In this document: positions 52,050 to 59,717 of the stretch, in pieces
Layout: every line of letters starts with the position of its first letter
Position numbering within the stretch: the stretch's first letter is position 1
Assembly: GCA_046349595.1 (NCBI GenBank)
Contig: JAXMCA010000001.1
Span: 310,001 to 374,000, forward strand
Source: JACRLW01 sp046349595
GTDB lineage: Bacteria > Planctomycetota > UBA1135 > UBA2386
Length of the DNA stretch: 64,000 nucleotides
Reading direction: 5' to 3'
The notes under the pieces: generated by a model
Told to the model about the DNA's origin: nothing
What the model saw: only the letters and a program-made list of their open reading frames with translations
The model's database searches: none
Program-made: the position numbers and the translations under genes

Positions 52050-54803
52050 ATGCCTGATCCGGTGTCCGCCAAGCCGCCCTCCGAGCCGACCGGTCGGAAT
52101 CGGCGTCTCGCCTTCGCCGGTCTGCTCCTGCTGGCGATTGCGGGGGTCCTGCTCCTGCGCAACTGCGGCCACGGCCCACCCGTCGCGTTCGACTGGTTCC
52201 AGGCCAAGGCCGACGAGCTCGGGCGCGATCCCGCACGTGTCGCGAGGTTCCTCTCCGACGAGGTGCGCACGCTCGCCTTCCACGGCGATGTGAAGGGTGC
52301 CCTCGGCACGCTGTGGGAGGGGGCCGGGTCGCCGGAGGAGAAGCGCGCGCTGGAGGCGGCGCTCCTCGCCCACTGTCCCAGTGGGAATCCGCCGGCGGCC
52401 GACGGCTCCGCACTCACTGCCACGATCCTGCACCGCGGCGCGCGAGAGACGGTCGTCTACCAGGGGCCGATCGGTGATCTGGTCGGCGACGTGCACTCGA
52501 TCGAGTCGGTGGCCGGCGGGAAGTCGCGCATCACGATCCGTGCGAAGCAGCCATCGGTCACCGAGGTCGACGCGGGTGCGGAGGGCGAGGACATCGTCTG
52601 GCGGGTACAGCGTCCCGGTGGGGATCCGCTCGAGGTCGATCGTGAACTGTGGCGCCGCGACAACCGCATCGGCGCGGTGTCCGCGGTGGCCGGGGATCGC
52701 CACGACTTCGTCGTGTTGCCCTGTCGGATCGGGCACCTCGTGCGCGAGAAGGAAGAGCAACGCCTGAAGGAGCACGGGCGTGACAAGGGGGACGAGGCCT
52801 GGGCCTACCTCACTCTGCTCGACTACTGCCTTCGCAGCGATCTCGCCCTCGCCGACCTCGAGCGCGACCTGAAGGTCCGCGCGCGCTTCGACCTTCCGCG
52901 CATCCTGGTGCTCTCGCGCGCGAAGGTGCCCAACCTCCCCGGCGGCGTGCTCGCGCTCGATCTTCGGCTCGATCGCGTGCTCTTCGACGGCGCATCGCCG
53001 TCGGACGCGCATCTCGCCGTGCAGGTCCGTTCCTTCGTCGAGAGCGGCCTCGAGCACCACTTCCTCCAGGAGATCACCGAGCAGCCGTGCACGTCGACAT
53101 GGGACGTGTTCGGCAAGCTCGACGACGACGTGGCGAATTCCTACGACCGCCGCATGGGACTCGTGCGCCGCGCGCTGGATGCGCTCGGCGATCACGGAAC
53201 CGTGACCTTCCGCGGGCGCAAGGACGGGCCGCTCGTCAGCGTCGCCAAGGCCGGTGATCGGTTCACTCTGACGGGCGGACGGCTCGACGAGCGGATCGTG
53301 CAGCAGCTCGCGCAGCTTCCGGATGCACCGAAGCTCGGATCGACATGCGACGATGCGGAGAGCACTGCCCTCGCCGTCGAGATCGCGTTGCTCGGCACCG
53401 GCCTTCCGCCCGACTTCCTGCTCGAGGTCGTCCGGATCGCGCGCGACGACGCGTCGCTGGTCGTCCCCGGCGCACGTTTCGTGTTCCACTGGGGCGAGGG
53501 CGAGGAGGCGACCGATCAGAGCGTCGAGGTCGCGGCGTGCTCGCAGGGCCTCGAGTTCTCGTGGCGCGTGAAGTCGGGCATCCGTCCGGTGCGCGGTGTG
53601 CGCAGCATCACCGCGCACGCGCTCGCCGAGGCGACGACGCACAATCCGTGGTACGCGGAGGAAGACGATCCGCAGGACGACGCCACCAGCTTCTGCGTGT
53701 CGCGGCACCTGTTCGCCGAACTCGCCGCCGGAAGGTCGGTGCCGATGGCCCTGTCCGACAAGCGCGATCCCAAGGCCGAGGACGGTGCGCCGCGACCGAT
53801 CGCCTGGCGCGGCGAGGCGAAGCCCATCGGCAGGGCGACGCATCGCGTCCGCGTCAACGGCCGCGAGGAGGATCTGAAGATCCTGAGGCTGCGCGTCGGC
53901 GACCGCGAGATCGCGATCCTCGACGATGCGCGCTTCCCGGTCGGCATGGCCGACGCGCTGACCGAGATCCGCACCGCGATCCACGCACGTCTCGTCGATC
54001 TCTCCGGGGTCGGCATCTCCGATGCGCAGATCGCGATCGAGGGTGTGGGCGGCTTCCGCACCGGACCCGACGGGCGCTTCGTGCTGCCGCCGTCCTTTGG
54101 CAAGGTGAGGCTCGTCGTCCGCCGCGAGGAGCAGCCGATCGGCGAACAGGAGGTCGACCTGAGCGAGGTCGGTCGCGAGGAGGTGGTGGTCGCGATGCAG
54201 CGTCCGCGCGCCGAGATCCTGTTCGTGCGGAAGGACAACGCGCACGACCTCGACCCCTTGGCCCTGTCACCGCAGGCCCGGCGCCACGTCGATCGTCATC
54301 TCGACGCCGGCTACCAGATCGTGATCCCGGCCCACAGAGTGGAGGTCGACGGTGTCGACGTGGTCGCCTACTACGCGCACGACGTCGCATCGGGAGAGAT
54401 GATCGCCGTGACCGAGGACGGGTTGCACGGCGCCACCGTCTCGTACGACCGTGCCTTGCAGAGTCTCGCACGCGATCTCGCCGAGGCCCTCGACAAGCCG
54501 CAGCCCTTCATCCACGTGCATGCCCTGCGCGGCGCGATCATCGCGTGGTGGATGTACGGCAAGGAGCGCGTCGGTGGCAGCGAGCACGAGGAGGCGATCC
54601 AGAGGATGCTCGACGAGATGGACGACTGGGAGAAGCGGTCGAACCTGCTGACCGGTCTCGAGACCATTCCGCAGGCACGCTCGGCGATGGGCGACCTGAT
54701 GAAGAAGGCCGGTTGGGACATCGACAACGCCGGTGCGAGCGCGGCCTTCAAGATCGGCTACATCGGCGCCACGCGATTCCTCCACCAGGAGCTCGGCAAG
54801 TGA
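52050..54803 (+). CDS. large membrane-anchored protein of unknown function
   Basis: A 917-residue protein with one N-terminal membrane helix (LAFAGLLLLAIAGVLLL) after a basic stretch, predicting a large extracytoplasmic part. No family was recognised for most of it. Residues about 640-710 (HARLVDLSGVGISDAQIAIE, then FRTGPDGRFVLPPSFG) resemble a carboxypeptidase-regulatory-like insert. The C-terminal region is helical and charged with few cysteines. The stop overlaps the start of the next gene in GTGA (54800-54803), a sign of joint production with an alpha/alpha-toroid protein. Peptidase, transport or glycan motifs were looked for and not found. Confidence 0.6.
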   Translation: MPDPVSAKPPSEPTGRNRRLAFAGLLLLAIAGVLLLRNCGHGPPVAFDWFQAKADELGRDPARVARFLSDEVRTLAFHGDVKGALGTLWEGAGSPEEKRALEAALLAHCPSGNPPAADGSALTATILHRGARETVVYQGPIGDLVGDVHSIESVAGGKSRITIRAKQPSVTEVDAGAEGEDIVWRVQRPGGDPLEVDRELWRRDNRIGAVSAVAGDRHDFVVLPCRIGHLVREKEEQRLKEHGRDKGDEAWAYLTLLDYCLRSDLALADLERDLKVRARFDLPRILVLSRAKVPNLPGGVLALDLRLDRVLFDGASPSDAHLAVQVRSFVESGLEHHFLQEITEQPCTSTWDVFGKLDDDVANSYDRRMGLVRRALDALGDHGTVTFRGRKDGPLVSVAKAGDRFTLTGGRLDERIVQQLAQLPDAPKLGSTCDDAESTALAVEIALLGTGLPPDFLLEVVRIARDDASLVVPGARFVFHWGEGEEATDQSVEVAACSQGLEFSWRVKSGIRPVRGVRSITAHALAEATTHNPWYAEEDDPQDDATSFCVSRHLFAELAAGRSVPMALSDKRDPKAEDGAPRPIAWRGEAKPIGRATHRVRVNGREEDLKILRLRVGDREIAILDDARFPVGMADALTEIRTAIHARLVDLSGVGISDAQIAIEGVGGFRTGPDGRFVLPPSFGKVRLVVRREEQPIGEQEVDLSEVGREEVVVAMQRPRAEILFVRKDNAHDLDPLALSPQARRHVDRHLDAGYQIVIPAHRVEVDGVDVVAYYAHDVASGEMIAVTEDGLHGATVSYDRALQSLARDLAEALDKPQPFIHVHALRGAIIAWWMYGKERVGGSEHEEAIQRMLDEMDDWEKRSNLLTGLETIPQARSAMGDLMKKAGWDIDNAGASAAFKIGYIGATRFLHQELGK

Positions 54804-56563
54804 TCACCGCTCTCGCACTCGCATTGTTGTTCCAGGTCCAGGAGATCCAGGAACAGGAGCCGAACGACAGCCTGGAGGCGGCGCATCAGGAGGTCGCGCC
54901 GGACGGCACCTTCGTCGGTTCCCTGCCCGAGGGCGATCACGACTGGATGTGGCTCGCGTGCCCGGAGGACTCGCTGTGCACGCTGTCGCTGGAGCTCGCG
55001 GAGGGCGGCTACGCGCGTCTCGAGATCCTGCTCGGCGAGGATCGGAGCTTCATGACCCGCGAGGGCTACGGGCTGGTCCAGATGCTCCGCTTCCGCCTTC
55101 CCAAGGGTCGCACCGCCGTGCATGTGAGCGGTACCTCCGCGCGCTATCGATTGCGCGTCGCGGCGGTCGTCGGTGGAGCACACGACGAGTCGGAACCGAA
55201 CGACCGCGAGGAGGACGCGATCCCGATCCATGAGGGAGAGACCTGGCGCTGCTGGCAATCGGGCCACCAGAACGACCACGACTTCTTCGTGATGCAGGTC
55301 GCCAAGGACGGTCCGCGCGAGCTGGTGCTGCGGCGCGATCGACGACGCGAGAGTCCGGTGCGGGGTGTGGTCACCGTCTATCAGCCGGGCAACGATCGCG
55401 CGCACTTCGGCTACGGCGTGACTCCCGTGGCGGACGAGTTCCACTTCTATCCGGTCCTTTCGGCCGGGACCTGGTATGCGGACTTCATGCTGCTCGGCGA
55501 CTCGGGGCCGGGAGAGACCTACGAACTCACCTTGCTGCCCTTCTCGGCGCAGGTGGATGCGGAGGAGATCACCGCGGCGCGCGCGGCGATCGAACGCGCG
55601 ACGCAGTACCTGCTGAAACTCCCCGAGGAGCGGCATCCGACCGAGCGGGACATCGCTGCGGACGGCATGGTGCTGGCGGCGTTGTCCGAGGGATCGGGAG
55701 CGGCGGGGCGTCGCGATCAGCTGGATCGCGACCTCGTCGCGTGGCTCGCGGAGCGCTTCAGCAAGGTCGAGGGCGGCTCGTGGCAGGGGCACGACGTCTT
55801 CCGTGCGAGCGACAACATCTATGCGCACGCGATGGCCGTGCTCGGACTCGCGGAGGCGGCCGCGAACGGCAGCGACAAGGCACGCGAGTTCGCGACGCGT
55901 GGTGCGGAGTTCCTGATCGCGACCCAGAACACCGAGCGCAAGCCCGCGTGCTGGAAGGGGCCGATCGCCAGGGACGCGCGCGGCTACGGCGGATGGCGCT
56001 ACTCACCGGACGACGACACCGCCGACCTCTCGATCCTCGGCTGGTGCGTGGTCGCCCTGACCGCAGCCGATGCCGCCGGCATCCGTGTCGACGGCACACG
56101 GGATGCGATCCCCGCGGCGCTGACCTATCTCGGTCGCGTCGGCAACGAGCAGGGCTTCGGCTACGAGTTCGGCGGCACCCGGCTCAACCTGCACAACAGC
56201 ATCGCGGCGCTCCTCCTCCTGCTTTACGACGAGCAGGCGCAGGGTTTCTCCTTCGCGCAGCAGCAGCTCGACACGCACCTCTGGTCGGCGACACAGGTCG
56301 ACACCGGTGACGGCTACGCCTTCTACTACCTCTACTACGCGGCGCGCGCGCAGTACCTGCGTGGCGGCGAGGCATGGAAGCCATGGCGAGCCGTCGTGCT
56401 GCGCCAGCTGCTGCGACGCCAGGAGGCGGACGGCTCGTGGGCATCGTTCGATGCCGAGGATCAGGTCGGTCCACGTTGGACCACCGCGATCGGCCTGATG
56501 ATGCTGCGCCTGTGCCTGAACGAGGCCCCGCGCTATCTGCGACCCGAGGTGCGCGGGTTCTGA
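54800..56563 (+). CDS. exported protein with pre-peptidase-like domains and alpha/alpha-toroid repeats
   Basis: A 587-residue protein starting at GTG 54800, overlapping the previous stop in GTGA. A short hydrophobic start (ITALALALLFQ) acts as signal peptide. Two beta-rich domains follow, each opening with the EPND phrase typical of bacterial pre-peptidase domains (QEQEPNDSLEAA and DESEPNDREEDA). From about residue 260 it has squalene-cyclase/prenyltransferase-like helical repeats, with GYGGWRYSPDDDTADLSILG and EADGSWASFDAEDQ as two QW-like motifs. Catalytic DxDD of cyclases is not evident in the right place, so an enzyme role is doubtful. It is likely a binding scaffold coupled to its neighbour. 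Confidence 0.72.
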   Translation: MITALALALLFQVQEIQEQEPNDSLEAAHQEVAPDGTFVGSLPEGDHDWMWLACPEDSLCTLSLELAEGGYARLEILLGEDRSFMTREGYGLVQMLRFRLPKGRTAVHVSGTSARYRLRVAAVVGGAHDESEPNDREEDAIPIHEGETWRCWQSGHQNDHDFFVMQVAKDGPRELVLRRDRRRESPVRGVVTVYQPGNDRAHFGYGVTPVADEFHFYPVLSAGTWYADFMLLGDSGPGETYELTLLPFSAQVDAEEITAARAAIERATQYLLKLPEERHPTERDIAADGMVLAALSEGSGAAGRRDQLDRDLVAWLAERFSKVEGGSWQGHDVFRASDNIYAHAMAVLGLAEAAANGSDKAREFATRGAEFLIATQNTERKPACWKGPIARDARGYGGWRYSPDDDTADLSILGWCVVALTAADAAGIRVDGTRDAIPAALTYLGRVGNEQGFGYEFGGTRLNLHNSIAALLLLLYDEQAQGFSFAQQQLDTHLWSATQVDTGDGYAFYYLYYAARAQYLRGGEAWKPWRAVVLRQLLRRQEADGSWASFDAEDQVGPRWTTAIGLMMLRLCLNEAPRYLRPEVRGF

Positions 56564-56596
56564 GCGCGGCGGGCCTTGCCCGGTACGATGTGCCGC

Positions 56597-57868
56597 ATGG
56601 TCACGCACGCAGCGGCGCGCCTCGTCGTGTTGTCGATGCTCGGCTCGGCCGCGTTCGCGCAGGTGAGCGTCGATGTCGTCGATCTCCCCGCGACCCTCGA
56701 ACTGCCGATCGCGCCCGGTCACAACCGGATCCTCGAAGTCGTGGTGCACGGCTCGCCGCGCGAGGTGTGGCTCGCGCGCAGCGAGACCTCCGAGAGTCGC
56801 GCGCTGCTCGAGAAGGGTGATGGCGAGCGTTGGCGGATCAACCTGGCCTCGCGGGACGTCGAGCGTGCGTTGGTCGCCGGAACGTCGCCCGACGACGCGC
56901 AGGAGTTCCGCGTGTTCGCCGCAGATTCCCATGGTCGCGTCGGCCACAGCGTCGCGCTCACCTATGGCATCGCGCGGCGCGCGCTCGACACACTCCGCCT
57001 GCGCGTGCTCGACGGCGAGCAGCACCTTCTCGCCAGCGCATCCGGCTGGTCCGGTCGCGGACTCTGGGTCGATCCGCAGGACGTCGCCCTGCTCGAGGTC
57101 TCCGCAGACGACGCTCCACAGGCGACCGCGGCCCCCTGGCGGGGTTCCTTCGCGCGGTCGGCACCCGGCAGATGGTCGCTCCTGGTCGACGACGCCCTGC
57201 GCACCGCATGGCGGGACGCCGGACGACTCTGCGTGGAGTTCTCCGCAGGCCGCGGCGAACTCGTCGAACTCCGCGTGAGGCCGAACGGGTTGGATCTCGG
57301 CAAGCCGATCGTGGTCACCGTGAAGCAGCGCGAGTGCGCGCCGGTGTCCGGTTCCAACGGCTACCTGCGCCTCTCCATCGACGACGTCACCGGCGGGCAG
57401 GTGCTCGTCGAACTCCGCACCGTGGAGGGTGCGACGCTCGTCGAACGACGGTCGATGACGACAGGAACGATGGCCCGCTTCCCGCTCGGCGATCACCAGT
57501 ACGTGCTCACCCTCGACAAGCTCGTCAACCTCCTGATCGGCGACGACTTCGCCGTCTTCACGGTGACGAGCGAGGCGAAGGTCGGACCACGCGTCGAGGA
57601 TCTGCTGGGTTGGATCGCCGATGCGCCGCTGAAGTTCGTCCGCAACGGAGTCGAGTACGACGGTCGCACCGCGGCGTCGCACCTGCGCCAGAAGTACCAG
57701 TTCGCCGGAGCGGAGGTCCTCGGCGTCGACGACTTCATCGAGAAGGTGGCGAGCGGGTCGGCGACGACCTCCCTGCCCTATCTCGTCCGGCTTCCGGATG
57801 GGTCGGAACAGCCGCTGCGCGAATGGCTGCGCGCGCGGATCGGGGTCGAATCGCGGGCGAAGCGCTGA
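56597..57868 (+). CDS. exported protein with C-terminal DUF5329-like domain
   Basis: A 423-residue protein with signal peptide LVVLSMLGSAAFAQ. The body is beta-rich and unrecognised. The last 90 residues (DAPLKFVRNGVEYDGRTAAS, then FIEKVASGSATTSLPYLVRL and a closing REWLR) match the DUF5329 pattern, a small domain in periplasmic proteins of unknown role. ATG 56597 was chosen because the signal peptide begins there; an in-frame ATG at 56588 and a TTG at 56576 are alternatives. It follows the toroid gene by 33 bases and precedes a methyltransferase gene by 25. Confidence 0.68.
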   Translation: MVTHAAARLVVLSMLGSAAFAQVSVDVVDLPATLELPIAPGHNRILEVVVHGSPREVWLARSETSESRALLEKGDGERWRINLASRDVERALVAGTSPDDAQEFRVFAADSHGRVGHSVALTYGIARRALDTLRLRVLDGEQHLLASASGWSGRGLWVDPQDVALLEVSADDAPQATAAPWRGSFARSAPGRWSLLVDDALRTAWRDAGRLCVEFSAGRGELVELRVRPNGLDLGKPIVVTVKQRECAPVSGSNGYLRLSIDDVTGGQVLVELRTVEGATLVERRSMTTGTMARFPLGDHQYVLTLDKLVNLLIGDDFAVFTVTSEAKVGPRVEDLLGWIADAPLKFVRNGVEYDGRTAASHLRQKYQFAGAEVLGVDDFIEKVASGSATTSLPYLVRLPDGSEQPLREWLRARIGVESRAKR

Positions 57869-57893
57869 CCGGATAGCCTCCCGCGACCGAGCC

Positions 57894-58694
57894 ATGGATC
57901 CATTCACCCAGTTCAAGGAGACCCAGAAGCAGGTGTGGTCGACCTTCGCCCCGACCGAGCAGATCACCTGCATGCCGGCGGCGCGCCTGGTCGCCTTCGC
58001 AAGACCCTCGGCTGGGCAGAGGGTGCTCGACGTCGGCTGCGGCACGGGCGTCGTCGCGCTCGCTGCGGCGCGGACCGGTGCGCGCGTCACCGGTCTCGAT
58101 CTCACTCCGCAGCTCGTCGCGCATGCGCGCGAGAACGCGGCGATCGCGGGGGTCGACGTCGAGTGGCACGAGGGTGACGCCGAGGCGATGCCCTTCGGGG
58201 ACGGCACCTTCGACGTGGTCCTCAGCCAGTTCGGTCACATGTTCGCGCCGCGACCCGAGGTGGTCGTGAAGGAGATGCTGCGCGTGCTGAAGCCCGGCGG
58301 AACGATCGCGTTCTCGACCTGGCCGCCCGAGCTGTTCACGGGCCGGATGTTCGCCCTGCTGGGCAGCTACCTGCCACCGCCGGCGGTGGGGGCGGCGCCG
58401 CCGCCCCTGTGGGGCAAGCCCGAGGTCGTGCTCGAGCGCATGGGTTCCGCGGTGACGGACCTGATCTTCGATCGCGGGGTCATGCGCTCGCCGGCGCTCA
58501 GCGCGCCGCACATGCGTCACTTCTTCGAGCGCTCGGTCGGGCCGGTGATGAAGGTCGTGCAGAACCTCGCCGGAGAGCCACAGCGACTCGCATCGTTCCG
58601 ACGCGAGCTGGATGCGCTCATCACGCAGTACTTCGACCCCACCGAGAACGTGGTGCGCCAGGACTACCTGATGGCGCGCGCCCGCAAGGTGTGA
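57894..58694 (+). CDS. class I SAM-dependent methyltransferase
   Basis: A 266-residue cytoplasmic enzyme with a Rossmann-like fold. Motif I is VLDVGCGTG (residues 44-52), followed by the acidic end of strand 2 (TGLDLTPQ), motif II region AEAMPFGDGTFDVVLSQFG and post-motif LRVLKPGGTIAFSTW. This layout is of the UbiE/Methyltransf_11 type, acting on small molecules such as quinones or lipids, but the substrate is not visible. ATG 57894 gives the usual N-terminal length. It converges on the NmrA-like gene 9 bases away. Confidence 0.88.
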   Translation: MDPFTQFKETQKQVWSTFAPTEQITCMPAARLVAFARPSAGQRVLDVGCGTGVVALAAARTGARVTGLDLTPQLVAHARENAAIAGVDVEWHEGDAEAMPFGDGTFDVVLSQFGHMFAPRPEVVVKEMLRVLKPGGTIAFSTWPPELFTGRMFALLGSYLPPPAVGAAPPPLWGKPEVVLERMGSAVTDLIFDRGVMRSPALSAPHMRHFFERSVGPVMKVVQNLAGEPQRLASFRRELDALITQYFDPTENVVRQDYLMARARKV

Positions 58695-58703
58695 GGTCGC
58701 GCC

Positions 58704-59654
58704 TCAGCCGAGCGGGATCTGCGTCTTGTGGCGCGACAGCCAGGTCTCGAAGGACTGCAGCGACGGGTTCAGGCTCCGCGAGAACGCGATGTCGCGTGCG
58801 CCGCAGAAGCGATCGTTGAAGTCGCGCTTGAGCTGGAACATGTTGCCGAGGTCGTCCGCGCCGGGGAACCCGAAGCCGCGATACACCTCGGGCGTGACCT
58901 CGTTGTAGACCACCGTCTCGCCGAGGGCCTTCGAGAAGGCCGCGGCCATCTGCGCGCCGGTCAGGTGCTCGCCGGCGATGCCGATGGTCTTCCCGATCGA
59001 GTCCGCGCCGCGGCGGAACACGCCGAAGGCGCAGGCGCCGATGTCTTCGGCGGCGATGCCCGGCAGCTTCGCCTTGCCCATCGGCAGGGTGATCGCGAGC
59101 TTGCCGTCCGGTCCGCGCTTGGGGCCCATCCCGAAGTGGATGAAGTTGTCCCAGTAGAACGAGGTCAACAGGAAGGTGGTGGGCACGCCCGCGGCGGTGA
59201 ACAGCGCGTCGGCCTCACCCTTCGCGTCGAAGTGCGGGACCTTGTACTTGCCCATCAGGGTGGGCATGCGCGTGTCGGCCAGCGGGACCCACTTGCGGGA
59301 GTCCTCGAGCGTCGACCAGATCACGTGCTTCACGCCCGCCGTCTTGCACGCGCGCGCGAGATTGCCGGCCTGGGTCGCCTCCTTCTCGGGCGAGAAGTGT
59401 TCCCAGTAGTTGGTGACGCAGAAGGCCCCGTGCGAGCCGGCGAAGGCGCGGGCGAGGGCCTTCTCGTCGTCGAGATCCGCGGCGACGACCTCGACGCCGA
59501 GCTTCGCGAGCGCCTTGGCCTTGTCGGAGTCGACCTTGCGGGTGACGGCGCGGCAGCGGTATGCGCCGGACTTGTCGGCTGCGACGGCGCGGACGAGTCC
59601 GCCGCCCTGGGCGCCGGTGGCGCCGATCACGGTGATGAGCTTCGGATTGGACAT
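58704..59654 (-). CDS. NmrA-like NAD(P)-binding protein
   Basis: A 316-residue atypical short-chain dehydrogenase. The dinucleotide-binding loop GATGAQGG (residues 11-18) is intact and the sequence continues with VVAADLDDEKALARAF and TNYWEHFSPEKE, characteristic of the NmrA/HSCARG group that senses the NADP ratio or reduces quinones. The canonical YxxxK catalytic pair is not in its usual place, so a regulatory or binding role is as likely as catalysis. It lies alone between a convergent methyltransferase and the Bat genes, with 63 bases to the latter. Confidence 0.85.
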   Translation of the reverse strand: MSNPKLITVIGATGAQGGGLVRAVAADKSGAYRCRAVTRKVDSDKAKALAKLGVEVVAADLDDEKALARAFAGSHGAFCVTNYWEHFSPEKEATQAGNLARACKTAGVKHVIWSTLEDSRKWVPLADTRMPTLMGKYKVPHFDAKGEADALFTAAGVPTTFLLTSFYWDNFIHFGMGPKRGPDGKLAITLPMGKAKLPGIAAEDIGACAFGVFRRGADSIGKTIGIAGEHLTGAQMAAAFSKALGETVVYNEVTPEVYRGFGFPGADDLGNMFQLKRDFNDRFCGARDIAFSRSLNPSLQSFETWLSRHKTQIPLG

Positions 59655-59717
59655 GGTGCGTGTTTCCGGACGGGGTGCGGAGCTTGGGCCAAGCACGCGT
59701 TGCGATCAAATCGCGCG

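Noticed and set aside
49731..54245. A 1504-codon open frame on the minus strand across several genes.
   Set aside because: It lies opposite plus-strand genes with clear domains, has no recognisable domain itself and is His/Arg/Asp-rich, as expected for the antisense of GC-rich coding DNA.
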